Shown one piece after another: positions 15,946 to 25,195 of a stretch of 36,844 bases of DNA; positions within the stretch are counted from its first letter, which is position 1, and every line of letters starts with the position of its first letter. Both the position numbers and the translations under genes were made by a program. The notes under the pieces were generated by a model. The model was not told where the DNA came from. It did no database searches and worked only from the letters and a program-made list of their open reading frames with translations. This stretch comes from Verrucomicrobiota bacterium (lineage in GTDB: Bacteria; Verrucomicrobiota; Verrucomicrobiia; Chthoniobacterales; UBA10450): contig QHNB01000224.1 in the NCBI GenBank assembly GCA_003217965.1, positions 1 through 36,844 on the forward strand, written 5' to 3'.

Positions 15946-17283
15946 ATGTGCGAAATGGCTGAGGAGACGCTGTCGATCCAACAAGCCGCGCGCGTCGATC
16001 ATCAGCTCGTTCGCGGAATCGGAATTCCGGCGCTGACCGCGAACATCGTCAGCTCTACCATCGGTGCGGGCATCTTCGTGATCCCGGCTGCGGTGGCGCG
16101 CGGGCTCGGTCCCGCCGCGCCGTTCGCGTTCATGGTTTGCGCGGTAGCGATGGTGCTGTTCGTCACTTGTTTCGCGATCGCCGGCAGTCGTGTTTCCTTA
16201 ACCGGCGGACTTTACGCGTACGTCGAGGTCGCGTTTGGTCGTTACGTCGGATTTCTCGCCGGTATGCTTTATTTTCTGACTGCGCTTGGCGCGGTCGCGG
16301 GCGTTGTCAACGTGCTCGCGACTTCAATCGCGCTCGTGGTTCCGTTCCTCGGCGGACCAGTGATGCGCATCGTTGTCATGCTCGCCGTTTATGGTGTGCT
16401 CGTTTTCATCAATATTCGCGGTGTTCGCGAAGGAGCGGGCGCGGTCACGGTGATCACGGTCGCAAAACTTCTCCCGCTGCTGCTTTTCATCTGCGTCGGA
16501 ATTTTTTTCATTCACCCGCCGAATCTAGCGTTCACAGCTTGGCCCGGCAGTAAGGCGTTAGGGGACGCAGTTATTCTGTTGATCTTCGCCTTCGTCGGAA
16601 TCGAAGTCGCGCTCATCCCGAGCGGCGAAGTAAAAAATCCGGCGCGAACCGTTCCGCGTTCCGCTTATCTCGCCCTCGTCATCACCACGATCATTTACGT
16701 CCTGATCCAGCTCGTCGCGCAGGGGACGCTCGGTCTCGATCTCGCCAATCACAGAGACGCGCCACTGGCCGAAGCTGCCGCGAAATTTCTCGGTACCATC
16801 GGCCGCACTATCTTGCTCGCGGGCGCAACCATCTCCGCGTTCGGATTTGTCACCAGCGACATTCTCAGTTCGCCGCGCATGATCTTCGCGTTCGGCCGCG
16901 ACGGCGCGCTGCCGGCGTGGTTCGCGCACGTCCATCCGCGCTATCGCTCACCCGACGTCGCCATCATCACTTACGCCGTGCTCGCCTTTGCCTTGTCCAT
17001 CACCGGCACGTTCGAAAAACTGGCCGTGCTCTCCAACGTCGCCGTCCTCCTGATGTATCTGCTCTGCTGCGCGGCCTGCTGGTTTTTGGTGCAACGCGAC
17101 GTGCGCGCCAATGGCGCTCAGCCTTTCAATTTTTCGGGCATGAAAATTGTTCCGGCGCTCGCCATCGTCGCAATCATCTGGATTCTTGCGCACGCGACGG
17201 CGTGGGAATTTGCGGTGAACGGGATCGTGCTGGTTATTGCGTCAGTTCTCTACTTTCTGCGTCGGTTGACGGCGAAAAGCTGA
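15946..17283 (+). CDS. APC-family amino-acid permease
   Basis: The product has 445 residues with about 12 hydrophobic helices, the usual fold of APC-superfamily carriers. The first helix holds the substrate-site motif SSTIGAGIFVIPAAVARG. FAFVGIEVALIPSGEVKNPARTVPRS matches the conserved helix 6 and loop of amino-acid permeases. Substrate cannot be told. The ATG at 15946 is preferred to a TTG at 15919; ATG 15955 is equally plausible. By eye its codons are richer in GCG and CGC than those of its neighbours. It may be recently acquired or simply biased by membrane-protein composition. Confidence 0.93.
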   Translation: MCEMAEETLSIQQAARVDHQLVRGIGIPALTANIVSSTIGAGIFVIPAAVARGLGPAAPFAFMVCAVAMVLFVTCFAIAGSRVSLTGGLYAYVEVAFGRYVGFLAGMLYFLTALGAVAGVVNVLATSIALVVPFLGGPVMRIVVMLAVYGVLVFINIRGVREGAGAVTVITVAKLLPLLLFICVGIFFIHPPNLAFTAWPGSKALGDAVILLIFAFVGIEVALIPSGEVKNPARTVPRSAYLALVITTIIYVLIQLVAQGTLGLDLANHRDAPLAEAAAKFLGTIGRTILLAGATISAFGFVTSDILSSPRMIFAFGRDGALPAWFAHVHPRYRSPDVAIITYAVLAFALSITGTFEKLAVLSNVAVLLMYLLCCAACWFLVQRDVRANGAQPFNFSGMKIVPALAIVAIIWILAHATAWEFAVNGIVLVIASVLYFLRRLTAKS

Positions 17284-17405
17284 GCCTCTGCCACCAAATG
17301 TTGTGGTTGGGCACGGCTAAAGCCCGCGTCCTTGTGTAGAATCGGCTTGTCAGCCGCCGGTTGTCACCCATATTTACCAGACAAAAGCGCTCCGTCGCCC
17401 GTTGC

Positions 17406-20400
17406 ATGCATCTCCAATCTCTCGAGCTGTTCGGTTTCAAGTCGTTTCCCGACAAGACGATATTTAACTTTCACGAAGGCGTTACCGCCATCGTAGGGCC
17501 AAACGGTTGCGGAAAATCAAACGTCCTCGACGCCGTCCGCTGGGTCCTGGGTGAACAATCAGCCAAATCACTTCGCGGTGAGGAAATGGCCGACGTCATT
17601 TTCAATGGCACTGATTCGCGCAAAGCCCTCGGCTTTGCCGAAGTCTCCCTGACCTTTACCGATTGCGCGAGCGAGTTGGGCGTCGATTGGCATGACGTGC
17701 GAGTCACGCGTCGTCTCCATCGAGATGGAATTTCTGAATATTTCCTCAACAAGACCAGCTGCCGGTTAAAAGATATTCACAATTTATTCGCCGACACCGG
17801 GGTGGGACGCACCGCTTATTCCATCATGGAACAGGGCAAAGTCGACCTCATCCTCAGCTCCCGCCCGGAAGATCGGCGCAGCGTCTTTGAAGAGGCAGCC
17901 GGAATTACCAAGTACAAAACCCAAAAAAAAGAGGCGCTGCGCAAACTCGAGGCGACTGAGGCGAATCTGCTTCGCATTGGCGATATTATTAAAGAGGTCA
18001 AGCGCCAGATTGGATCGTTGCAACGACAGGCGGGCAAAGCACGGCGATATCAGGCGTTGCACGCGGATTTGCAGGTGCTGGACACACATTTCTCTTATCG
18101 CAAGCTGCAAACCCTCGAGCGCGAGCTGCGCGAATGCGCGAGTGAGATTGTGCGGGTGAGCGAAATAGAACGCGAGACTCGGCTCGAAATTGATGCCGGA
18201 GAAACACGGCTGGCCGGACTGCGACGGGACCTTGAAGAAGCAGACCAACGAATCACAGCGGCCCGTACCAGCCTCCAGCAACTCGGGAGCGAAATCGCGT
18301 CACATCGCAGCCGAATCGAATTCAACGAACAACGCGGCACGGAATTGCATCAACTAATCGCGCGCAACGAGCGCGAGGTTGAATCGGCTGAAGCAAAATT
18401 GCGCGAACACGAGGCCGAGATCGGCTCCGCCAATGCCATGGTCGAACAACTGGGGCAGATTCTTGCCCAGAAAAGGGATCAGCTGGACGATTCTGCGAGG
18501 ATAGTGGCAGCTCGGCGGGAAACGCGACTCACGATGGAGCAACGAATCCAAGAACTGCGCGTCAATCTTTCTAAGAACGAGCTGCGGCTAAGCGCGGTTG
18601 CAAATGACCTGCACGAGCTGGGCGAACGTCGGGACGCGACGAGGCGCGATGCGGCAGCACTGGTGTCGCGGATCGAGGCGGCTGCCTTAGAAAGGGGGCA
18701 GTTGCAGGCAAAGGTAGAAGACGCTCGCGCCGCAACCCGGGCAGACCAGGAGACGGCGGAGCAGCTTTTTACACGCGTTCGCGATCAGGAAGAGGAGTTG
18801 CGCCGGCACCAAGGTGCATTGGTCGAAGTTGAGAAGCAGCTCGCCGCGATCGATCGGACTATTGGGGAAAAACAGTCGCGCCACGAGGTTTTGCGTCAGC
18901 TAAACGAACAAGGCGAAGGTCTGACCGAGGGTTCCCAGGCGCTGTTAAAGAGCGACCAGTTTGAATTTGCCGGAGCGCTCGCCGCACAAATCGATGTTGC
19001 TCCTCAATTTGTTCCGGCGATTGAGGCGGCGCTCGGTCGCAATCTGCATGCAATTCTCCTGCCTGATCCCGCACGTGCTTCCGCTATTATCAATTATCTA
19101 AATCAGCGCCAGCTTGGTCAGGCTGCGCTCGTCCTTGGCGAGCTCGATGTGATCGGAAACGGATCAGCGAAAAGCCTACCGCAGGGCGCAATTGCCTGGG
19201 CCGTGGACAAGGTAAAAGCGCCGGCTGCTTTGCGCCCAATTGTCAATCGATTGCTTCAAGACGTTGCCATATTCGAAAATCTCGAAACGGCCCTGGCTCA
19301 TCTTCCGGAGGAGCTCAGCATCGCGGCGGCAACACTTCGCGGCGAATTTATTTCGCGGATGGGGGTACTGTTTGGTGGCAGTGGAAGGGGGCGACCTGAT
19401 TCATTGCTCGAGCGCCGAGCTCGAATCGATGCGCTTACGAACGAGCTTGCTGAATTGATGGACAAGCGATCGCAGATCGAACATCGCCGGCGGACCATCG
19501 AATCCGAAATCGAATCGACAGATAAGTCGCTGGAAGAAGCGAGGCAGCTGCATCAGCGCGCGGCTCTGGCGCAGACCGCGACGATCTCCAAAGTCACTGA
19601 ACTTGAGCGGAAACAGGATTCGGCCGAGCGCGAATTAGAGCTTTTGAAATCAGATCATGCCACGCTTGAGCGTCAAATCGCGGCGGCAAACGCGCGCATG
19701 CAGGAACTCGAGACGCAGCGTGAGCAACTGGAATTGCAGACTGCTGCAGAGGCCAGCGAGACCGCGCAATTGAGTGCCGAGCACGCGGCAGTGTCGGCGC
19801 AGGAAGAAGAGGCAAACACCCGATTAGCGGAGTTACGGATCGCCGTTGCAACCGAGGAGCAGAAACATCAGGGATTGCTGGCGCAGAGCGCGCCGATGCT
19901 CTCGCGGCAAAACGAATTGAGAGAAGTAATCGCGACGCGCCGTGCCGATATTGAAAGTTACCGGGCTCGTTTGATCGCCCAAGGCGCGGAAACCGAGTCA
20001 GCTCGGGTGGCGATTACGTCGCAAACGGAGGAGCAGAGTCGACGACAAGGGGATGTCGAGCAGCTCATCGCCGAACGAGCGAAACAACTGGAGACAATCA
20101 ACGCCCATGAAGCGCAGCTACGCGGAACACGTAATCGTTTGAGCGAATTACAGGAAAAGCGTGGCACCCATTCGATCCGGCAAACGCAGTTGCAGCTCCA
20201 AACTGAACATCTGACGGAACATGTGACGCAGCGCTATCAAATCGATTTGCGACAGTTTGTTCCGGATTCGTTCGCGCACGAAAAAGTATTGCGGGCGCAA
20301 CTGAAACGCGCCGACGTGGCTGCCCCATCGCCGACCGATGATGATCTTCAGAACCTGATTGCCGAGCTTGCGCGCCAACTCGACAACATGGGACCCGTCA

Positions 20401-21041
20401 ATCTCGACGCTGTCCAAGAGTATGACGAACTGGAAGAACGCCATCGCTTTCTCGAAACGCAGAACGCGGACCTGACAAATTCGCGGCGTGAATTGCTCGA
20501 TGTGATCGCCCGGATCAATGCGACCACCCAGAAGCTTTTCGCAGACACATTTGCAAAAGTGCGGACGAATTTTCGCGAGATGTTTGCCGAAATGTTTGGC
20601 GGCGGCCGTGCTGATTTGCAGTTGCTGGACGAAAATGACGCCCTGAATTGCGGAATCGAGATCATCGCGAAGCCCCCTGGAAAACAACTGCAAAGCATCT
20701 CGCTTTTGAGCGGCGGGGAACGCACAATGGCGGCGGTGGCCTTGCTCTTTGCGATTTACATGGTCCGGCCGAGTCCGTTCTGTGTCCTGGACGAGATGGA
20801 TGCACCGCTGGACGAGTCAAACATCAATCGTTTCATTCGCGTGCTAGAACGGTTCGTGGAGCAAAGCCAGTTCATCATCATTACGCACAACAAGCGCACG
20901 ATTGCTAAGGCCGACGTGCTCTACGGAGTGACGATGGAAGAACGCGGGGTCAGCAAGTTGGTCGGTATGAAGATGATTGCACCACGACCGACAGAGGCAA
21001 AGAATCCTGAGCCGCGCAGACGGCGAAGGATCTCCCACTGA
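17406..21041 (+). CDS. smc: Chromosome segregation ATPase Smc
   Basis: Smc forms a ring that compacts and separates chromosomes together with ScpA and ScpB. The product has 1211 residues. The N-terminal head has IVGPNGCGKSNVLDAVRWVLGEQ (about 29-51). Long coiled coils follow, with a hinge near 520-640 (FAGALAAQIDVAPQFVPAIEAALG) and a second coiled coil. The C-terminal head has LLSGGERTMAAVALLFA (about 1100) and FCVLDEMDAPLDESN. I chose the ATG at 17406 because MHLQSLELFGFKSF is the family start. An open frame from 17361 adds 15 unconserved residues. No scpA or scpB is adjacent. Confidence 0.97.
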   Translation: MHLQSLELFGFKSFPDKTIFNFHEGVTAIVGPNGCGKSNVLDAVRWVLGEQSAKSLRGEEMADVIFNGTDSRKALGFAEVSLTFTDCASELGVDWHDVRVTRRLHRDGISEYFLNKTSCRLKDIHNLFADTGVGRTAYSIMEQGKVDLILSSRPEDRRSVFEEAAGITKYKTQKKEALRKLEATEANLLRIGDIIKEVKRQIGSLQRQAGKARRYQALHADLQVLDTHFSYRKLQTLERELRECASEIVRVSEIERETRLEIDAGETRLAGLRRDLEEADQRITAARTSLQQLGSEIASHRSRIEFNEQRGTELHQLIARNEREVESAEAKLREHEAEIGSANAMVEQLGQILAQKRDQLDDSARIVAARRETRLTMEQRIQELRVNLSKNELRLSAVANDLHELGERRDATRRDAAALVSRIEAAALERGQLQAKVEDARAATRADQETAEQLFTRVRDQEEELRRHQGALVEVEKQLAAIDRTIGEKQSRHEVLRQLNEQGEGLTEGSQALLKSDQFEFAGALAAQIDVAPQFVPAIEAALGRNLHAILLPDPARASAIINYLNQRQLGQAALVLGELDVIGNGSAKSLPQGAIAWAVDKVKAPAALRPIVNRLLQDVAIFENLETALAHLPEELSIAAATLRGEFISRMGVLFGGSGRGRPDSLLERRARIDALTNELAELMDKRSQIEHRRRTIESEIESTDKSLEEARQLHQRAALAQTATISKVTELERKQDSAERELELLKSDHATLERQIAAANARMQELETQREQLELQTAAEASETAQLSAEHAAVSAQEEEANTRLAELRIAVATEEQKHQGLLAQSAPMLSRQNELREVIATRRADIESYRARLIAQGAETESARVAITSQTEEQSRRQGDVEQLIAERAKQLETINAHEAQLRGTRNRLSELQEKRGTHSIRQTQLQLQTEHLTEHVTQRYQIDLRQFVPDSFAHEKVLRAQLKRADVAAPSPTDDDLQNLIAELARQLDNMGPVNLDAVQEYDELEERHRFLETQNADLTNSRRELLDVIARINATTQKLFADTFAKVRTNFREMFAEMFGGGRADLQLLDENDALNCGIEIIAKPPGKQLQSISLLSGGERTMAAVALLFAIYMVRPSPFCVLDEMDAPLDESNINRFIRVLERFVEQSQFIIITHNKRTIAKADVLYGVTMEERGVSKLVGMKMIAPRPTEAKNPEPRRRRRISH

Positions 21042-21071
21042 CCGCAGGCAAATCTTGTGTCACGCTCCAGC

Positions 21072-21126
21072 TGGGAACAGAGACGTCCACGTCTGTGCGC
21101 CCCACAGGCTTAAAGCCTGTGTTCCA
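21072..21126. repeat. Palindromic intergenic repeat, family R3
   Basis: Two adjoining palindromes are present: AGACGTCCACGTCT at 21081-21094 and CACAGGCTTAAAGCCTGTG at 21103-21121, with the outer arms GGAACAG and CTGTGTTCC. It lies between smc and the dehydrogenase operon and may serve as a terminator or a REP-type element. Confidence 0.6.
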
Positions 21127-21272
21127 CCAGGCGCTCGCCGAGAAGAGGCTCATTTCACGAGCTTAAACGATTCTGACGCACACTGACCGCCTGAACATCT
21201 GTTCCCTCACCTTTGAGATGCAAGGGACCCCACCGAAAACCTAAGATAAAGGAATGGGTGATTGAAAATTTT

Positions 21273-21302
21273 TTGGGCAGCACCGCCGATGTTGGCTACA
21301 AT
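21273..21302 (+). promoter_or_regulatory. Possible promoter of the 2-oxoacid dehydrogenase operon, leaderless
   Basis: TTGGGC at 21273-21278 and TACAAT at 21297-21302 have an 18-base spacer. The start ATG at 21309 lies where transcription should begin. The -35 match is weak. Confidence 0.35.
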
Positions 21303-21308
21303 CGTCCG

Positions 21309-22337
21309 ATGTTGCAGACGGCGCGTCCGAAGGAAAAACCGGGAATAGCCGGACCGCCGCACGAACGCTATTTCGACGCGTTTGGATGGATGCTCCTGGC
21401 GCGTACCTTCGAGGAAAAACTTGCGAGCTTATACCGCGGCGGACGAATCACGGGGGGTGTTTACGTTGGTAAAGGGCAGGAGGCGGTCAGCGTGGCCTGC
21501 GGAATTTTCTTGCGGAAGGGCGATGTCTTTGCGCCGCTAATCCGGGATCAAGCGGGACGCTCGGCCTTCGGAGAACCGTTGGTTGATGTCGCGCGAACCT
21601 ACCTTGGATCACGCCAAGGACCAATGCGAGGTCGCGACGGGAACATTCACCGTGGCCGGCCTCGAGAAGGCCAGCTCGCCATGATCAGTCATCTCGGCGC
21701 GATGATTTCGGTCGTAGTGGGGTCACTCATGGCCAAACGTTGGCGAGGCGAGAAAGGATTTATCGGTCTGACCACGATTGGAGAAGGTGGAATGCAGACC
21801 GGTTCGACGCACGAAGGCTTGAATATCGCCGCCGTCGAACAAGTGCCGCTCGTAGTCGTCGCTACGAACAATCATTTCGCCTACTCCACGCCAAACGAAC
21901 GAGAATTTGCCTGCCAGGCTTTGGTTGATCGCGCATTGGGATATGGCTTCGAAGGTTATGAAGTCGACGGGACTGATCTTGCCGCTTGTCTTGACGTAAT
22001 TGGGAGCGCAGTGAAACGGGCGCGAGCCGGTCGCCCCCCGCAGCTGGTCGTTGCTTCCATTCTGCGGTTGGCTGGCCACGGTGAACATGACGATTTCAGC
22101 TACGTCACCGAAGACATCCGAAAACAACCTTTTGCGCGCGATTGCCTCCAGCTAGCTGAGCGCTTCATCACCGAAAATAAGCTAGTTGATGCCGAAACGT
22201 TGCGGGCGTGGCGTGATCAAGCCGCGCAGGAAGTCGAACAAGCATTCAGTACTGCGCAAAAAGAGCCGGTTCCCGAGGGAACCGAAGAAGACTGGTGCGC
22301 GATTTCAACACGGGTGCTTTGTGATCAGGCCGAATGA
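21309..22337 (+). CDS. 2-oxoacid dehydrogenase E1 alpha subunit (pyruvate/acetoin dehydrogenase type)
   Basis: With E1 beta this thiamine-diphosphate enzyme decarboxylates a 2-oxoacid, probably pyruvate, and passes the acyl group to lipoyl-E2. The product has 342 residues. Family motifs include GGRITGGVYVGKGQEAVSV, MRGRDGNIHRG and ISHLGAMISVVVG. The ThDP motif, usually GDG followed about 26 residues later by NN, reads GEG at 158-160 with NN at 187-188, so Glu replaces the usual metal-binding Asp. STPNERE at 193-199 lies in the region that carries the regulatory loop in E1 alpha subunits. The ATG at 21309 was chosen over an unconserved extension from 21213. The 3' end overlaps the E1 beta start by 4 bases (ATGA). 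Confidence 0.93.
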   Translation: MLQTARPKEKPGIAGPPHERYFDAFGWMLLARTFEEKLASLYRGGRITGGVYVGKGQEAVSVACGIFLRKGDVFAPLIRDQAGRSAFGEPLVDVARTYLGSRQGPMRGRDGNIHRGRPREGQLAMISHLGAMISVVVGSLMAKRWRGEKGFIGLTTIGEGGMQTGSTHEGLNIAAVEQVPLVVVATNNHFAYSTPNEREFACQALVDRALGYGFEGYEVDGTDLAACLDVIGSAVKRARAGRPPQLVVASILRLAGHGEHDDFSYVTEDIRKQPFARDCLQLAERFITENKLVDAETLRAWRDQAAQEVEQAFSTAQKEPVPEGTEEDWCAISTRVLCDQAE

Positions 22338-23302
22338 GTATCACTTATCTCGAGGCGATTCGTGAAGCGCAGGCCAAATTGCTGCGCGATGATAAGCGTG
22401 TCTTCATTTACGGCCAAGACGTCGGCGGAACTTTTGGCGGCGCTTTCAAAGCGACAAAAGGCCTCGCCAAGGAATTTCCCGGCCGAGTTTTGAATACTCC
22501 CATCAGCGAAGATGCAATGGTCGGAACGGCGATTGGGGCGGCAATGGAAGGAATGCGGCCGATTGTTGAGATGCAATTCGCTGATTTTTCCAGCATCGCG
22601 TTGAATCAAGTTTTAAACAATGCGGGGACGATCTTCTGGCGGACAGGCATTTCATGTCCGATCACGATCCGTTTGCCCTCTGGAGGAACCAAGGGCAGCG
22701 GACCGTTTCACAGTCAATCGATGGAGGCGCTCTACTCGCATTATCCCGGCTTGATCGTGATGACGCCAGCGACGGTGGAGGACGCTTATACAATGTTGAT
22801 CGAAGCGGTCGCAATCGATGATCCCGTGGTCTACTGCGAGCACAAGTATCTTTATTATCATCTCAAGGCCGATCGTCTGCCGAGTGAAGGCTTACCGGTT
22901 GGGCAGGCACGGATTGCGCGTGTCGGGCGCGATCTGACGATCGTGAGTTATAGCGCGATGTTGCATGAATCACTTACGGCTGCTGAAAAGCTCGCAAGAG
23001 AAGGTCTCGAAATTGAGGTCGTTGATTTGCGATCAGTCAAACCGCTCGATACGGCAACGGTTCTGGCGTCAGTCGCGAGGACTGGGCGACTGCTGGCGGT
23101 TGGCGAATCGTTCCCCTGGGGTGGCGTGACGGCTGAAGTCATCGCGCGTGTGGCTGCGGAAGGTTTTCATTTACTCGATGCTGCGCCCGCCCGGGTGAAC
23201 GCAAAGGACACGCCAATTCCCTATCACCCGAATCTTTGGTCGGCGCACCGCCCGAGCAGCGATGCCATTGTCGCCAAAGCCCGTCAACTACTTCGAGAAT
23301 AA
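22334..23302 (+). CDS. 2-oxoacid dehydrogenase E1 beta subunit
   Basis: The product has 322 residues and pairs with the preceding E1 alpha subunit. It has the transketolase-type pyrimidine domain (YLEAIREAQAKLLRDDKRVFIYGQDVGGTFGGAFKATKGL, TPISEDAMVGTAIGAAMEGMRPIVEMQF) and the C-terminal domain (LTIVSYSAML, EVVDLRSVKPLD, VGESFPWGGVTAEV). The start overlaps the alpha stop, and the E2 ATG follows its own stop after 2 bases, so the three genes form one operon. Substrate preference between pyruvate, branched-chain and acetoin types is not certain. Confidence 0.94.
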   Translation: MSITYLEAIREAQAKLLRDDKRVFIYGQDVGGTFGGAFKATKGLAKEFPGRVLNTPISEDAMVGTAIGAAMEGMRPIVEMQFADFSSIALNQVLNNAGTIFWRTGISCPITIRLPSGGTKGSGPFHSQSMEALYSHYPGLIVMTPATVEDAYTMLIEAVAIDDPVVYCEHKYLYYHLKADRLPSEGLPVGQARIARVGRDLTIVSYSAMLHESLTAAEKLAREGLEIEVVDLRSVKPLDTATVLASVARTGRLLAVGESFPWGGVTAEVIARVAAEGFHLLDAAPARVNAKDTPIPYHPNLWSAHRPSSDAIVAKARQLLRE

Positions 23303-23304
23303 CT

Positions 23305-24525
23305 ATGCCGCAGGTCCCCATCATTATGCCACAACTGGGCGAATCGATCGCGGAAGCGACAATCGTGTCCATCAAAGTGCAACCGGGCGACGAAGTCGCA
23401 GCTGACCAGGAGGTTATCGAGGTCGAGACAAATAAGGCGGTGATGGGCGTAACCACTCCGTGTGCCGGCGCAGTCGCTCGGATCGATGCGCAAGTGAAAG
23501 AGACGTATCCAATCGGCGCTGTCCTCGGTTATATCGAGGCAAGCGAAAAAGATGCGGCCCGATTTACCAACCAAACTGTGGCCGACGTGCGCAAGGAAGT
23601 TCCCAAAGAAATTCCGGGACGTGCGGACGAAGAAAAGGTCGCCGCAAGAAAGACGGCGGATAACGGAGCTAAAGCGAAAGTTTCCACTGACGGACTGCCT
23701 GTTCCAGCTGCGGCGAAAGGCGCAGGATTCCTATCGCCGCGTGTTCGCGCACGCATGGCCGAGCTGCAATTGACCGTGGCCGATCTCGCCGGGATCGCCG
23801 GGACCGGCAGCGGAAATCGCGTCACCATCAAGGACCTCGAAAACTACCTGCGCCAAATTGAATCGCAGATGATGAGCGACGCCTCCGCAATTCGCAGCGG
23901 CGTTGCTGATGCGATGCGGCGTAGTTGGTCGCGACCGCTGGCCACCGTTGGTTCGTCGGTCAATCTGGATCCACTCTTGAACGATCGAAAACGGCGCGAG
24001 GGCAAGCCGGGCCCGGCGCTCTATGCCGTGCGAGCTCTTGCCCTAGCACTGGCGGAAAATCCAGGCGCGGCGGCGAAGCTGATCGGTTCCCGTCTGCTCC
24101 AAGGCAATTCAATTGACATCGGCCTCGCCATTGAAGCGGATGGCGGGATTATCGTTCCGATCATCCGCGGTGCCGACAAGACCTCGCTGGCGGAGTTAGT
24201 CGGCCGCTACAAGGAGCTTGTTAATCTCGGCCGAGAACGACGCATTTCGCCCGACATGCAGACTGGCGGAATGGCGGCGGTATCAAATTTTGGCGTATTT
24301 GGAGTCGAGTGGGGAACGCCAATTCCGTTACCTGATCAGACAATGATCCTAGGCCTCGGCGTTGGCAAAAAGATGCCACGGTGGGATGAAGCGAAGGCGG
24401 AATTTGTCCCTGTCACCGAAGCGCAAATCACGTTGAGCTTTGATCATCGCAGTCTTGATGGGGGCGGAGCCGGTCGGCTGTTAAAGCGTGTGATCGAACT
24501 GCTGGAAGATCCGGCGAGTTTGTAG
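23305..24525 (+). CDS. Dihydrolipoamide acyltransferase (E2) of the 2-oxoacid dehydrogenase
   Basis: The product has 406 residues. Residues 1-80 are a single lipoyl domain with the acceptor Lys44 in VETNKAVMG. A hinge rich in Ala, Lys and Pro leads to the E1/E3-binding domain at about 142-182 (FLSPRVRARMAELQLTVADLAG). The catalytic domain ends with FDHRSLDG, giving active-site His381 and Asp385. It transfers the acyl group to CoA and builds the core of the complex. No E3 (lpdA) gene is adjacent. The ATG at 23305 gives the normal start MPQVPIIMPQLGES. Its stop codon lies inside palindromic repeat R2. Confidence 0.94.
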   Translation: MPQVPIIMPQLGESIAEATIVSIKVQPGDEVAADQEVIEVETNKAVMGVTTPCAGAVARIDAQVKETYPIGAVLGYIEASEKDAARFTNQTVADVRKEVPKEIPGRADEEKVAARKTADNGAKAKVSTDGLPVPAAAKGAGFLSPRVRARMAELQLTVADLAGIAGTGSGNRVTIKDLENYLRQIESQMMSDASAIRSGVADAMRRSWSRPLATVGSSVNLDPLLNDRKRREGKPGPALYAVRALALALAENPGAAAKLIGSRLLQGNSIDIGLAIEADGGIIVPIIRGADKTSLAELVGRYKELVNLGRERRISPDMQTGGMAAVSNFGVFGVEWGTPIPLPDQTMILGLGVGKKMPRWDEAKAEFVPVTEAQITLSFDHRSLDGGGAGRLLKRVIELLEDPASL

Positions 24526-24580
24526 CGGCGGTCTCCGACCGTCGAACGTAAGATTCGGCGCTCAGAGAGCGCCCTTACAG
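24522..24580. repeat. Palindromic repeat, family R2, after the E2 gene
   Basis: GTAGCGGCGGTCTCCGACCG contains the inverted pair CGGTC-TCC-GACCG. A perfect 7-pair stem GGCGCTC-AGA-GAGCGCC follows at 24557-24573, then CTTACA. The E2 stop codon TAG is part of the repeat. It may end transcription of the operon. Confidence 0.6.
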
Positions 24581-24616
24581 TGCTTGCGCTTCAGTCAGCG
24601 CACCTTAGTTTTATTG

Positions 24617-25180
24617 GTGGAATTATCAGCAACATCGATCGATCCCCAGATCACCATGGGCGAATTGCTTCGGCACTTCCCGGGTGCGCAGCGGGCCTTG
24701 TTTCGCAGGTACCATATTGGTGGATGCAGCAGTTGCGGATTTAATGTGGATGAAACGCTCGCCGGTGTCTGCAGTCGCAACGATCACCTGCCCGTTGATG
24801 AAGTGATTCAGCACATTGTTGAGAGCTACTCGGCCGAGCGGACGATGCAAATCGAGCCGCATGATCTTTTAGAAAAGTTAAAGAACGGGGAGCGAATCAA
24901 CCTCCTCGATGTCCGGACGCGCGAAGAATTCGACGCGGTCAAGATCGATGGAGCGAAGCTCTTCACTCAGGAACTAATGGAGGAGATCCTGGGCAACTGG
25001 TCACGCCAGGATCCATTGGTCATTTACGATCACACAGGAACGAAGAGTTTAGATGCGGCCGCCTATTTTCAGGGCCACGGCTTTGAAAACGTGAAGGTGC
25101 TTCGGGGCGGCATCGATGCCTGGAGTATGGAGGTCGATCGGAGCTTGCCCCGCTATCACCTCGAACATGCGACTACATGA
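24617..25180 (+). CDS. CxxC-domain plus rhodanese-like protein lacking the catalytic cysteine
   Basis: From GTG 24617 the product has 187 residues. Residues 14-70 resemble the small DUF1858-type helical domain with a cysteine motif (ALFRRYHIGGCSSCGF, Cys37, Cys40, and Cys52). Residues 78-180 are a rhodanese-like fold: INLLDVRTREEFDAVKIDGA and YFQGHGFENVKVLRGGIDAW. In the active loop, where sulfurtransferases have C-x-x-G-x-R-S, this protein has DHTGTKS, so Asp138 replaces the cysteine. It cannot be a standard rhodanese. The next two genes are Fe-S assembly genes, so a redox or scaffold role there is inferred. The start is uncertain: TTG 24614, GTG 24617 or ATG 24656. Confidence 0.85.
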   Translation: MELSATSIDPQITMGELLRHFPGAQRALFRRYHIGGCSSCGFNVDETLAGVCSRNDHLPVDEVIQHIVESYSAERTMQIEPHDLLEKLKNGERINLLDVRTREEFDAVKIDGAKLFTQELMEEILGNWSRQDPLVIYDHTGTKSLDAAAYFQGHGFENVKVLRGGIDAWSMEVDRSLPRYHLEHATT

Positions 25181-25195
25181 GCGCAGTAGCCTTCT

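Noticed and set aside
16558..16935. Minus-strand open frame inside the permease
   Set aside because: It gives a highly charged Arg/Glu/Asp-rich translation, the usual artefact opposite a GC-rich membrane-protein gene.
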